From: Firm-04 sp045600205 | GTDB lineage: Bacteria; Bacillota; Clostridia; Oscillospirales; Ruminococcaceae | Direction: 5' to 3' | NCBI GenBank assembly: GCA_045600205.1 | Contig: JAZRXM010000032.1 | Location: 1 to 25,044, forward strand | DNA length: 25,044 nt | Part shown: positions 9,101 to 15,075 of the stretch, one piece after another | Layout: every line of letters starts with the position of its first letter | Numbering within the stretch: position 1 is the stretch's first letter | Made by a program: the position numbers and the translations under genes | Notes under the pieces: generated by a model | Database searches by the model: none | What the model was told of the DNA's origin: nothing | The model's input: only the letters and a program-made list of their open reading frames with translations

Positions 9101-11224
9101 ACAGAGGCGGATTTCAGCATCATCATGCCGAACCAGGATCTGATTTTTTTCGCAAAATGGAAAAAAGTGTCCCATACCGCCACATTCTACGAATCCTACA
9201 ACGATATGCTGAATCAGCAGCCGATCACCAACACCTCCTACGGCGATAACCCGACTACTGTTATTCATGGTGACCCTGTCTCCTATGCTCCCACCATCTC
9301 CCGCGAAGGATACAGCTTTGTCGGCTGGTTCTATATTGATGATGAAACCCACGAAAAAATATCTTTTCTGCCTGGCAGTATGCCCGTCAACAAAGACCTC
9401 AACATCTACGCCGAATGGATCAAAAACACCATGATCCGCTACACCATCCACTATGTCGGCGCAGAACCAATCGACGACAACCCCGCAAACGGTCAGTATC
9501 AGCTTGACCCCAGCACTTATCAGAAAATCGCAGACGATACCACGGGGCAGATTCAGGACGGCCGCACCAAAACGTTCTCCGCAAAAGCCCTCCCTGAACT
9601 CTACGCCGGCTTCAACACGGGCTATTTCCCGATGCTTTCCAATCACGCGATTTTGTTCATGGAAAACACCGCGCTGACGGATCCCACAGTCACCGTCAAC
9701 AAAGTGCTGCCGGATGGTTCTCCCTGCACCGACGATACAAAGGAACATACCTACAACATCGAGTATACGTTCTATTACGTCCATCTCAACGAGGTGCAGT
9801 ATACCGTCAATTATATCAACCTCGCCACAAACACCAATGTCTTCAAATCCAAAAACGACGGCACCATCACGGTCAACAGCGATCAGCACAAAACTTCCGA
9901 AGCAGTCACCACGGAACGCTTCAAGCTGATTTCCGGCTATACGCCCGATGAATACCAGAAACGCCTGATTCTGACCGCAGACCCCAAAAAGAACGTCATC
10001 AATTTCTACTACACGGAGGATTCGCATCCGACCTACCTCATTGAACATATGACGGAAAACCTCGATGGTACGTGGACGGTGCAGTCAAGCGAATTTGACA
10101 AGGGTGAGGCAAACCAAACCATCACCGCCTACTCCAAGGAATATGTCGGTCACAAATTTGACCCTAAACAAACATGGGTCAATACGCAGGGTGTCGAGCT
10201 CGAACCGGAGGAAGGCGACAACTGGGTTGCCGAATACCAATACAATGACGAAAAGGAATGCTACGAAGCCACAGGAAATCTGTATGATTCGTTCTCTGGT
10301 TCCGACGAATCAGAGTATGTTCTCGTCATTCGCTTCTACTATCCGCTGGAAGAGTATACCTACACCGTGGAACACAAGATTCTCGGCACGGAAGAATATG
10401 TGTTTGACGATAAAGACAGTTCCTCGGAAAGCGGCACGGCAAAATACGGTGAACGTGTCACTGCGGATGCAACACAACTGGCTGATGCTGCACTGGAACT
10501 TGGCTACTGGGTGGAAGGCAGCCTCGAAGACGCTTCCCGCTTGCAACAAAGCGCCCTCATCACAGAAGACAACAGCATCATCACATTCTGGTATGTAGAC
10601 GAACCAATTGAAATCAATTATCGCATCGTTGTAGACGGCGAGGTCGGCAGGAATATCAACGGCTGTTACGTCACCCCGACGCTGGACAGCTCGAGTTCTC
10701 ACGAAAATGCAGCAACCATCAGCGGTTCCACTCCGCACGCATCGCTGGGCTATCACTTTGTCGGCTGGTACAAAGATGCGGCTTGCACGAAACCTGTCGA
10801 TCCTTCGTGGGTTGACAACAGCAACAAAATCACACCGAAAGCCGAATCTGAAGTCTACAAAGCGGCAACCTATTATGCAAAAGTCGAACCCAACACGCTG
10901 ACTATTCAGAAAACAGGCACCACTGTTTCTGACAGTGATTTGTTCCTGTTCCGCGTGGAAGGTACAAACACAGATATCACCGTTTCCGTTCAGGGTACAG
11001 GCAGCACAACCATCACGCATATTCCGCGCGGCGATTATACGGTCACAGAGCTGACTGACTGGTCCTGGAGATACAAGCCGGGCGAAGCGGAGCAATCTGT
11101 CACAGTATCGACCGATTCCACGGTGACATTTGCAAACACCAGAAATACCGAGAAAAAATGGCTTGGCAGTGAAACAAACAAGGATAACTGTTTCTCAGCG
11201 TATACAACCCCCGCATCAACGTAA
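6182..11224 (+). CDS. Very large secreted InlB-repeat / MucBP-like / Cna-B-like surface protein
   Basis: This is a 1680-residue protein. The ATG at 6182 is chosen because GAGG lies 8 nt upstream and the signal peptide (MKKRSLSIYFVSVLLLISF) begins there. A longer frame from 6110 has no ribosome site. InlB/Listeria-Bacteroides-type repeats with G(Y/V).F.GW and a closing (A)KW/EW appear at about nt 7190-7420, 9030-9170, 9285-9425 and 10740-10890. MucBP-like units (TVNYINLATNTNVF; YLIEHMTENLDGTW; YTVEHKILGTEEYV) lie at 9795-10600. A prealbumin-like Cna-B/SpaA fold with NTLTIQKTG and YTVTEL closes the protein (~10895-11140). There is no LPXTG motif or C-terminal membrane helix. It ends in a short tail, TRNTEKKWLGSETNKDNCF. 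A duplicated Cys/His module lies at 7742-8428. Likely an extracellular adhesin or matrix protein; how it is held at the cell is unclear. Confidence 0.85.
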   Translation: MKKRSLSIYFVSVLLLISFLFSDGIRFSSADQLFPVIYQNGTQITELSLSALEKTTLSVQAADAYQWQALIPYSEQWVDIRGEADATCEISHPMLASIADCCNQVKLRCDVTNHGENEQTPPITISLLPPDTSDAPIPTSSESSPSRMRLRAAGNAPDDYTTRTVTIKYLYYNESPTMNGSVSNDYIATLATGSNYTANVPSPYRTGYKAYVADISDWNGTRWFAEDVTESSLQGGNTISLNVTNIQENITYYVVYLPQSASFLTRHYLQNLYDDFYSYKAEVSKEAKVGTVITNATNLGISYEGFTMLQYDDATVAADGSTVVELYFDRDYHLMNFQLEGGYGVEPIYARYGTEFRLATPTKAGYTFQKWDVMPDANRTAEQNAQAEAIAAALQNGEAVTIPAFDIVFQAVWDTNNVSATVVFWYENANDDGYSYVNHVPVENLESGSEISAETYKDLSFEGRDDKHFTYNPDKAETVTVNGDASTYLNIYFTRNVYTLVFTDYEGPYSLVEDCTLAEHTHDNCFDVDFHSPMCYGATTNDIPTPVNQYGYVDFISKIKNPTNGLMACYLNADEDHYAYYLYVDQWYYLGGTSNTASPPTFYGIKWSSRRPTHARDYVTYELHHLEGCYGTSATTVTPESFGATGTLTPAQGPPSTTGHYGYEASYILSIKNPMDGMMACYKGKSDFYYFFYCNDTWYFLGKNNTEHPTIKGLYFGGTRPESYHVTTYAPYHCDTAEHIHGQTGDCNGTELVETGVGNYIYQVIQAKYSQDITNAWPLAGQNYGYTTVQSNLTGWTYSGYKTAAASTNQVSRQNTMISGLCDPNGQILSTLSNYNPKKYQINYYTESLTGNGAYTYEGKTYDLDLRYTQEVRANLTAAKTIDGMQYLTVKAIEVSDTERAIYYDRNRHTITLDNGYNNVFATISDVMFEQPLENVTYQGKALSEVTPPYPATLQEGVYEFEGWYTTPGYIPGTEADFSIIMPNQDLIFFAKWKKVSHTATFYESYNDMLNQQPITNTSYGDNPTTVIHGDPVSYAPTISREGYSFVGWFYIDDETHEKISFLPGSMPVNKDLNIYAEWIKNTMIRYTIHYVGAEPIDDNPANGQYQLDPSTYQKIADDTTGQIQDGRTKTFSAKALPELYAGFNTGYFPMLSNHAILFMENTALTDPTVTVNKVLPDGSPCTDDTKEHTYNIEYTFYYVHLNEVQYTVNYINLATNTNVFKSKNDGTITVNSDQHKTSEAVTTERFKLISGYTPDEYQKRLILTADPKKNVINFYYTEDSHPTYLIEHMTENLDGTWTVQSSEFDKGEANQTITAYSKEYVGHKFDPKQTWVNTQGVELEPEEGDNWVAEYQYNDEKECYEATGNLYDSFSGSDESEYVLVIRFYYPLEEYTYTVEHKILGTEEYVFDDKDSSSESGTAKYGERVTADATQLADAALELGYWVEGSLEDASRLQQSALITEDNSIITFWYVDEPIEINYRIVVDGEVGRNINGCYVTPTLDSSSSHENAATISGSTPHASLGYHFVGWYKDAACTKPVDPSWVDNSNKITPKAESEVYKAATYYAKVEPNTLTIQKTGTTVSDSDLFLFRVEGTNTDITVSVQGTGSTTITHIPRGDYTVTELTDWSWRYKPGEAEQSVTVSTDSTVTFANTRNTEKKWLGSETNKDNCFSAYTTPAST
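7742..8428 (+). repeat. Tandem duplication of a ~100-residue Cys/His-containing module inside the surface protein
   Basis: Two diverged copies (about 7742-8070 and 8078-8428) share the order YGY, I..IKNP.(N/D)G(L/M)MACY, YY or FYY, a (Q/T)WY(Y/F)LG core, then P...GL/I, (R/T)RP and YVTY/HVTTY. Each is bordered by short H-rich Cys motifs (HTHDNC, LHHLEGC, HIHGQTGDC). I do not recognise the module. The surrounding DNA (~7780-8900) uses more A/T-ending codons than the InlB and MucBP parts after 9160, which suggests a separate origin. Confidence 0.6.
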
Positions 11225-11243
11225 TCCCAACAGGCTATGAAAC

Positions 11244-11293
11244 CGAACAGGCTGAAACTTCTTGCACGAGGTATCAGCCTGTTCGCTTTCTTA
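11244..11293 (+). terminator. Rho-independent terminator after the surface-protein gene
   Basis: The 12-bp stem CGAACAGGCTGA (11244-11255) pairs with its complement at 11274-11285, followed by CTTTCTT. It begins 20 nt after the stop codon. Its GCTGA...TCAGC core resembles the hairpin at 14908-14946. Confidence 0.65.
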
Positions 11294-11450
11294 TGGATGG
11301 AAACAGAAGGAACGCATCCATCACAAATGTTGCCCCTCATCCTCAGAAATTTCCTCTCAGTATAGTTTTTTCACATAAAATTTGACAGTTACCTCATTTG
11401 ATTTATGTAAAGAAAGTTTGCAAATAAACTATAATTTTCTTCGTAAAATG

Positions 11451-11479
11451 TTGACATTTTTAGAAATGTATGCTATAAT
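11451..11479 (+). promoter_or_regulatory. Promoter of the binding-lipoprotein/GGDEF operon
   Basis: TTGACA (11451-11456), 17 nt, and TATAAT (11474-11479) with an extended TGC match the consensus fully. Transcription should start near 11486. The AT-rich stretch before it (about 11370-11450) contains a second TTGACA (11392-11397) without a good -10. Confidence 0.8.
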
Positions 11480-11485
11480 AATAAC

Positions 11486-11681
11486 ATAAGCAAAGGAACA
11501 TTTTGATCTGCTTGGCTCGCATATCATATCAGAACTTTTGCTTGAAAAATCAACACAGAGTACTTGTATTGCCGATGTACCTGCCGCACGGAAACGTGTA
11601 ATCACACGCGCAGCAGATTCCGCACCATTCATTCATGAAAGAAATGCGTATTCATCGCATACAAAAAGGAGGAAATGATTC
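11486..11681 (+). promoter_or_regulatory. Long 5' leader with competing hairpins
   Basis: About 195 nt separate the predicted transcription start from the ATG. CACG-GAAA-CGTG (11587-11598) and CGTGT-AATC-ACACG (11595-11608) share the CGTG segment and cannot form together. A third stem, ATGCG/CGCAT (11644-11660), ends six bases before the AAGGAGG ribosome site (11666-11672). I do not recognise a known riboswitch class, including c-di-GMP-I. A regulatory role is inference. Confidence 0.35.
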
Positions 11682-12830
11682 ATGAGAAAGAAAAGAATTC
11701 TAAGCACACTCACCGCACTCTCACTTTTGACATCCATGTGTTCTCTGACAGGCTGTGGCGCAAAACCGAAAGGCGGCAGAATCGCCGTAATCTGCAAAAA
11801 CAAAACCCTTTCTTTCTGGACAGAAGTTCAGGAAGGCGCAAAGGAAGCCGGTCTGGAATCCGGCTACACCATTGATTGCTACGCTGCAAATTCCGACAGT
11901 GATTACTCGAGCCAGCAGGAATTCATCCAGGAAGCAATCAAAAACAATGTCGATGCCATCGTCATTGCTCCGAACAACGGCGAACAACTCAGCAATGCCA
12001 TTTCCGAAGCAAGTCAGAAAGGCATCAAAATCATCAACATCAACACCAAGATGTCACACTCCGCAGTTGCCTCTTTCATCAGCTCCAGTGACGCGGACGG
12101 CGGCGGCATCGCAGCGAAAAACGCCCTCGATGCACTGAGCGACCCCTTGAACATCGGCAAGATCGGACTCGTCGGTAACGTATCCGCAACCGCAGATACC
12201 CGTATTCAGGGCTTTAAGGATGTCCTTGCAAAACAGATTGCCGCATATGTCATCCAGAACAATCTGGCTGCTCAACTGGGCATTATCACCGAACAGCCTC
12301 AGACGACCATAGACCCCAATGACCCGAATGCCGGCAGCGAAACACCCGAACCCGTCGAAACATTCACCGGCAATCTGGAAGATGCTGTCATGGAGAAGAT
12401 CCAGACAAAACTCGCAGCGCAGTTCATCGAGCCTGAAAGAGTTGCAAACGAGGAAGATGCCTTTGAAGCAACAAAAGAACTGCTGAAGCAGGGCGCACAG
12501 ATCCTCTTTGCGACCAACACCTATACCACCATCGGTATGTGCAAGGCGGTCAATCAGATGGAAGACAGCACCCCCGGCACTCTGGATAAGCTCACTGTCA
12601 TCGGCTTCAACTCCGATATGCAGGAAGTCGAGTACATCAAGCAGGGCGTTCTCGACGGCACGGTTATTCAGAACCCGTACAACATGGGCTATATCTCTGT
12701 TCGCTATGCTATGAAGGCGATCAACAACGAAGCAATCAACGCAAACATCAACACAGGCGTTACCTTTATTTCAAAAGATAATCTGAATGACGCAGATATT
12801 CAGTTGTTGCTGAATCCGACAACAGCTTGA
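11682..12830 (+). CDS. Ribose-type substrate-binding lipoprotein (periplasmic-binding-protein fold)
   Basis: This 382-residue protein has a lipoprotein signal (MRKKR, hydrophobic core, lipobox LTGC with Cys25). A sugar-binding domain of the RbsB/Peripla_BP_4 type follows from about residue 33: RIAVICKNKTLSFWTEVQEG, then DAIVIAPNNGEQL and the hinge-region features of that family. An insertion of roughly 55 residues (~187-245) replaces the usual short segment after the RIQGFKDVL helix. It contains a Pro/Asn/Asp/Thr/Glu-rich stretch (DPNDPNAGSETPEPVE). AAGGAGG lies 9 nt before the ATG. No permease or ATPase gene follows. The next gene, 16 bp downstream, is a membrane GGDEF-domain sensor, so this lipoprotein probably presents a ligand to that sensor rather than feeding a transporter. 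The ligand is unknown; a sugar or autoinducer-like molecule is the family expectation. Confidence 0.85.
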   Translation: MRKKRILSTLTALSLLTSMCSLTGCGAKPKGGRIAVICKNKTLSFWTEVQEGAKEAGLESGYTIDCYAANSDSDYSSQQEFIQEAIKNNVDAIVIAPNNGEQLSNAISEASQKGIKIININTKMSHSAVASFISSSDADGGGIAAKNALDALSDPLNIGKIGLVGNVSATADTRIQGFKDVLAKQIAAYVIQNNLAAQLGIITEQPQTTIDPNDPNAGSETPEPVETFTGNLEDAVMEKIQTKLAAQFIEPERVANEEDAFEATKELLKQGAQILFATNTYTTIGMCKAVNQMEDSTPGTLDKLTVIGFNSDMQEVEYIKQGVLDGTVIQNPYNMGYISVRYAMKAINNEAINANINTGVTFISKDNLNDADIQLLLNPTTA

Positions 12831-12846
12831 AGGGAGGCACTAAACT

Positions 12847-14085
12847 ATGAGTAACAATTCTAAAAAAGCACCGTCTGCTCCCAGAAAGAAACAAAATCCG
12901 AATATGCCTTACATCCTTGCAGGTATCCTGATCGCAGCATTCACTGCCGTCAACCTCTTTCTGATGAGCATTCTGAACAGAAATATCAAGTCCGTCTTTG
13001 AAACCACGCAGGAATCCACCTTCTATATCAACGAGATCGATTCCCATATGGCTGAGATCAACGGCAATGTCCTGAAACTCGTCGGCGGCGTCGGCGAGGA
13101 GAAAGGCACGGTCGAGAACATTCAGCGTGAGTTTGATTCCATTCATGCATCGATCACAAATTTCAAACAGGTCCCCAATGTTTCGGCATCGCTGACCAAG
13201 CGTTTCAACTCCGCAATCACCTACGTCAATGCGTATGAACAGAAGCTTGCCGCCTACTACGAGAAATATCAGAACAGCGGCGCAGATTCGCTTTCCAAGT
13301 GCTTCGCCGATATGGAAATGCTCTATACGCAGGACATTCAGCACTTGCAGTTGACTTCGAGCGAAATGCTTCGTGCTTCCATTGATATCAGCAATACGGA
13401 AACCGAGGAACAGCGCAGTTCTGTGAATGCTTCCTTCCAGGGCATCATCATCACGATGTTGGCAATTCTGGTACTCGGCGAAATCGCAGTATGCATCATC
13501 GCAGCAATGTCCAGAAAGTCCAGAAAAGCACTCGACCAGAAGGAACAGATGCTCAACGCAGCCGATGCAAAATTGCAGTCCACCCGTCAGAAGGCAAGCG
13601 ACATCGCGTTCACCGACCTGCTGACAGGCTTCAGAAACCGTTACAGCCTGAGCGAGGATCTGGATCCGCGCCTGTTTGGCGAGCATTTCTTCATCGCACT
13701 CTACGATATCGACAACTTCCGTTCTGTCAACCAGACTTACGGCGCAGACTTCGGTGACGCTTATTTGGCTGAGATCGCTGCAAACCTGAAGAAGAACTTC
13801 GAGAACTCCGCAAAACTGTACATGATCAGCGGTCACGAATTCTGCTTCGTATTCAACGACAATACCACCCAGAGTACCGCTTCCATGATCGCAAACAACA
13901 TCTTCGACACCATTACCGCTTCCTACTTCATCGACAATGTCCGCATCCAGATGCCTGCAACCGGCGTGCTGTACAGCTATCGTCCCAGCACCTCCCAGAG
14001 CGTAAGCGCACTGCTCGCATCGCTCGATACCACGATTTCGGGCATCAAGAAGAACGGCGGTAACCGCCTTGAAGTGTTCATGTAA
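12847..14085 (+). CDS. Two-pass membrane sensor with degenerate GGDEF domain
   Basis: This 412-residue protein has a basic cytoplasmic N-terminus, TM1 at ~22-44, an extracytoplasmic helical region at ~45-197 resembling the four-helix-bundle sensor of chemoreceptors, and TM2 at ~198-220. A charged helical linker (~222-252) leads to a GGDEF-fold domain (~253-412). FTDLLTGFRNR and YDIDNFRSVNQTYGADFGD match the start of the fold and its first metal/nucleotide region. The signature is SGHEF (328-332) instead of GG(D/E)EF, losing the metal-binding acidic residue, and QTYG replaces the usual ND..G. Cyclase activity is therefore unlikely. It may act as a GTP- or partner-binding output domain. GGGAGG lies 9 nt before the ATG. 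Cotranscription with the binding lipoprotein suggests that the liganded lipoprotein is sensed by the extracytoplasmic helices. Confidence 0.85.
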   Translation: MSNNSKKAPSAPRKKQNPNMPYILAGILIAAFTAVNLFLMSILNRNIKSVFETTQESTFYINEIDSHMAEINGNVLKLVGGVGEEKGTVENIQREFDSIHASITNFKQVPNVSASLTKRFNSAITYVNAYEQKLAAYYEKYQNSGADSLSKCFADMEMLYTQDIQHLQLTSSEMLRASIDISNTETEEQRSSVNASFQGIIITMLAILVLGEIAVCIIAAMSRKSRKALDQKEQMLNAADAKLQSTRQKASDIAFTDLLTGFRNRYSLSEDLDPRLFGEHFFIALYDIDNFRSVNQTYGADFGDAYLAEIAANLKKNFENSAKLYMISGHEFCFVFNDNTTQSTASMIANNIFDTITASYFIDNVRIQMPATGVLYSYRPSTSQSVSALLASLDTTISGIKKNGGNRLEVFM

Positions 14086-14140
14086 GTGACACTGTGAAGC
14101 AAACAGCGTCATTCACACGCTGATTCGCCAAAAATCATGA

Positions 14141-14186
14141 AAATAGTCACAAGATCTTTTCAGGGTCTTGTGACTATTTCTTGTTC
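14141..14186 (+). terminator. Rho-independent terminator after the GGDEF gene
   Basis: AAATAGTCACAAGA (14141-14154) pairs perfectly with 14166-14179 around an 11-nt loop, followed by CTTGTT. It lies 56 nt after the stop codon. A near-identical hairpin recurs at 21973-22008. Confidence 0.8.
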
Positions 14187-14208
14187 CGGCAGCCGCAGCG
14201 TTTCCCAT

Positions 14209-14237
14209 TTGACAAACCGCGCCGCCTGTGCTATAAT
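14209..14237 (+). promoter_or_regulatory. Promoter of the small membrane protein gene
   Basis: TTGACA (14209-14214), 17 nt, and TATAAT (14232-14237) with an extended TGC form a full-consensus promoter. The predicted start near 14244 gives a leader of about 37 nt. Confidence 0.8.
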
Positions 14238-14280
14238 AAATCATCATAAGGCAGATCGCCCTGCCGACAGGAGGGGTATC

Positions 14281-14634
14281 ATGAACCAACAAGAGTCCCG
14301 CACGGCACGAAAAACTTGCATCAGCGTCATAATTGCGTGCATTGTAGTAGGTCTGCTGACCATACTCGTGTACAGCATCGCAGATGGCGCATTTTGCAGT
14401 GGGCGCATTCGTGCCGCATTTTTCCCGCTGCGAAAAGTCTGCGTAGCCGTAACGATGGCAGCGTGCGTCGTGTTGGCGATTGCGGTTGTCCTCCTGATTT
14501 TTCTGCTGCCTCTGCCCAAGAAATACCGCGTAGCTTCTATGATCGGGCGTATCCTGTTCACAGTAGTATTTGGCGGTGCAATTGCGCTGCTGATGTTCTT
14601 TCTCTATCTGTGGATGAATGGCGCGTTGCAATAA
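14281..14634 (+). CDS. Small three-helix membrane protein of unknown function
   Basis: This 117-residue protein is not recognised. The ATG at 14281 is chosen because AGGAGG lies 6 nt upstream and a consensus promoter precedes it. A longer in-frame reading would overlap the terminator and promoter. Three hydrophobic segments are visible: about 13-35, 53-78 and 88-112, joined by short basic loops (GRIR, PKKYR). The basic residues predict the first loop outside or at the interface and the second inside, but topology is uncertain. It stands alone as a single-gene transcript at the left edge of the replication module. No function can be assigned. Confidence 0.7.
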   Translation: MNQQESRTARKTCISVIIACIVVGLLTILVYSIADGAFCSGRIRAAFFPLRKVCVAVTMAACVVLAIAVVLLIFLLPLPKKYRVASMIGRILFTVVFGGAIALLMFFLYLWMNGALQ

Positions 14635-14700
14635 TGCGCATATTTCATATGTATAGTCAGTGTGTATGCACACAAGCAAAATCGGGTACCAATCCTGTCG

Positions 14701-14729
14701 TTGACATTCTCCCCGAAGCGTACTATAAT
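14701..14729 (+). promoter_or_regulatory. Full-consensus promoter without a downstream gene
   Basis: TTGACA (14701-14706), a 17-nt spacer and TATAAT (14724-14729) match the consensus exactly. No well-formed coding region with a ribosome site follows before the hairpin at 14908-14946. Confidence 0.7.
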
Positions 14730-14735
14730 GGCAAG

Positions 14736-14952
14736 GCGGGCTGCGGAAAATCAACGCTTATTCGTCAAATGGAATCCATACTTGCCCCAAACGGAGCGAG
14801 AAATGGTAAAAATCTTTATGAGATTGATTTGCGCCATCAGGCATCGTAAATCGAATTTGTTCAGCAATCCCCTGAAAACAATAAAATCGTGCTTGGTTGC
14901 AAATCAAAAAAGGCTGATACCTCCTGCGTGGAAGTATCAGCCTTTTCTTGTG
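14736..14952 (+). ncRNA. Candidate small RNA between consensus promoter and terminator
   Basis: The predicted transcript runs ~215 nt from just after the -10 box to the end of the terminator. A 26-codon frame from ATG at 14770 is present, but no AGGAGG-type site precedes it. The sequence does not match 6S, SRP, tmRNA or RNase P core motifs that I can recall. The terminator loop exposes CCUCCU, complementary to Shine-Dalgarno sequences. The alternative is decayed coding DNA: one frame across 14730-14756 reads GKAGCGKST, a Walker A-like string. Confidence 0.35.
14908..14952 (+). terminator. Strong hairpin terminator
   Basis: AAAAGGCTGATAC (14908-14920) pairs perfectly with 14934-14946, a 13-bp stem ending in TTTT then CTTG. 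On the minus strand the stem also ends in a T-tract, so it could work in both directions. It lies 130 bp beyond the primase-helicase stop on that strand. Confidence 0.7.
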
Positions 14953-15075
14953 ATAGCCCACTGTATGGGTCTTTCTGATGGATTCCGGGCAACTTCTTGA
15001 TCAGCGCGACCGTAGAAATGCATATATTTCATGCGCACACTTTATGCATATACACATACACCTAATACATACACA

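Noticed and set aside
8576..10048. Long 490-codon open frame antisense to the InlB-repeat gene
   Set aside because: It has no ribosome site or recognisable product. The sense strand clearly encodes InlB and MucBP repeats, and codon bias there produces open antisense frames.
10310..11095. 261-codon antisense frame near the end of the surface protein gene
   Set aside because: Shadow of the real gene; no start signal or recognisable domain.
11595..11672. c-di-GMP riboswitch ahead of the GGDEF operon
   Set aside because: The conserved class I core sequences and tetraloop/receptor are absent.
12766..14112. 448-codon open frame antisense to the GGDEF sensor gene
   Set aside because: It mirrors the sensor gene almost exactly and has no family signature. 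The sense frame has a promoter, ribosome site and domain structure.
14137..14280. N-terminal extension of the small membrane protein
   Set aside because: It would overlap the terminator and consensus promoter; AGGAGG sits just before the ATG at 14281.
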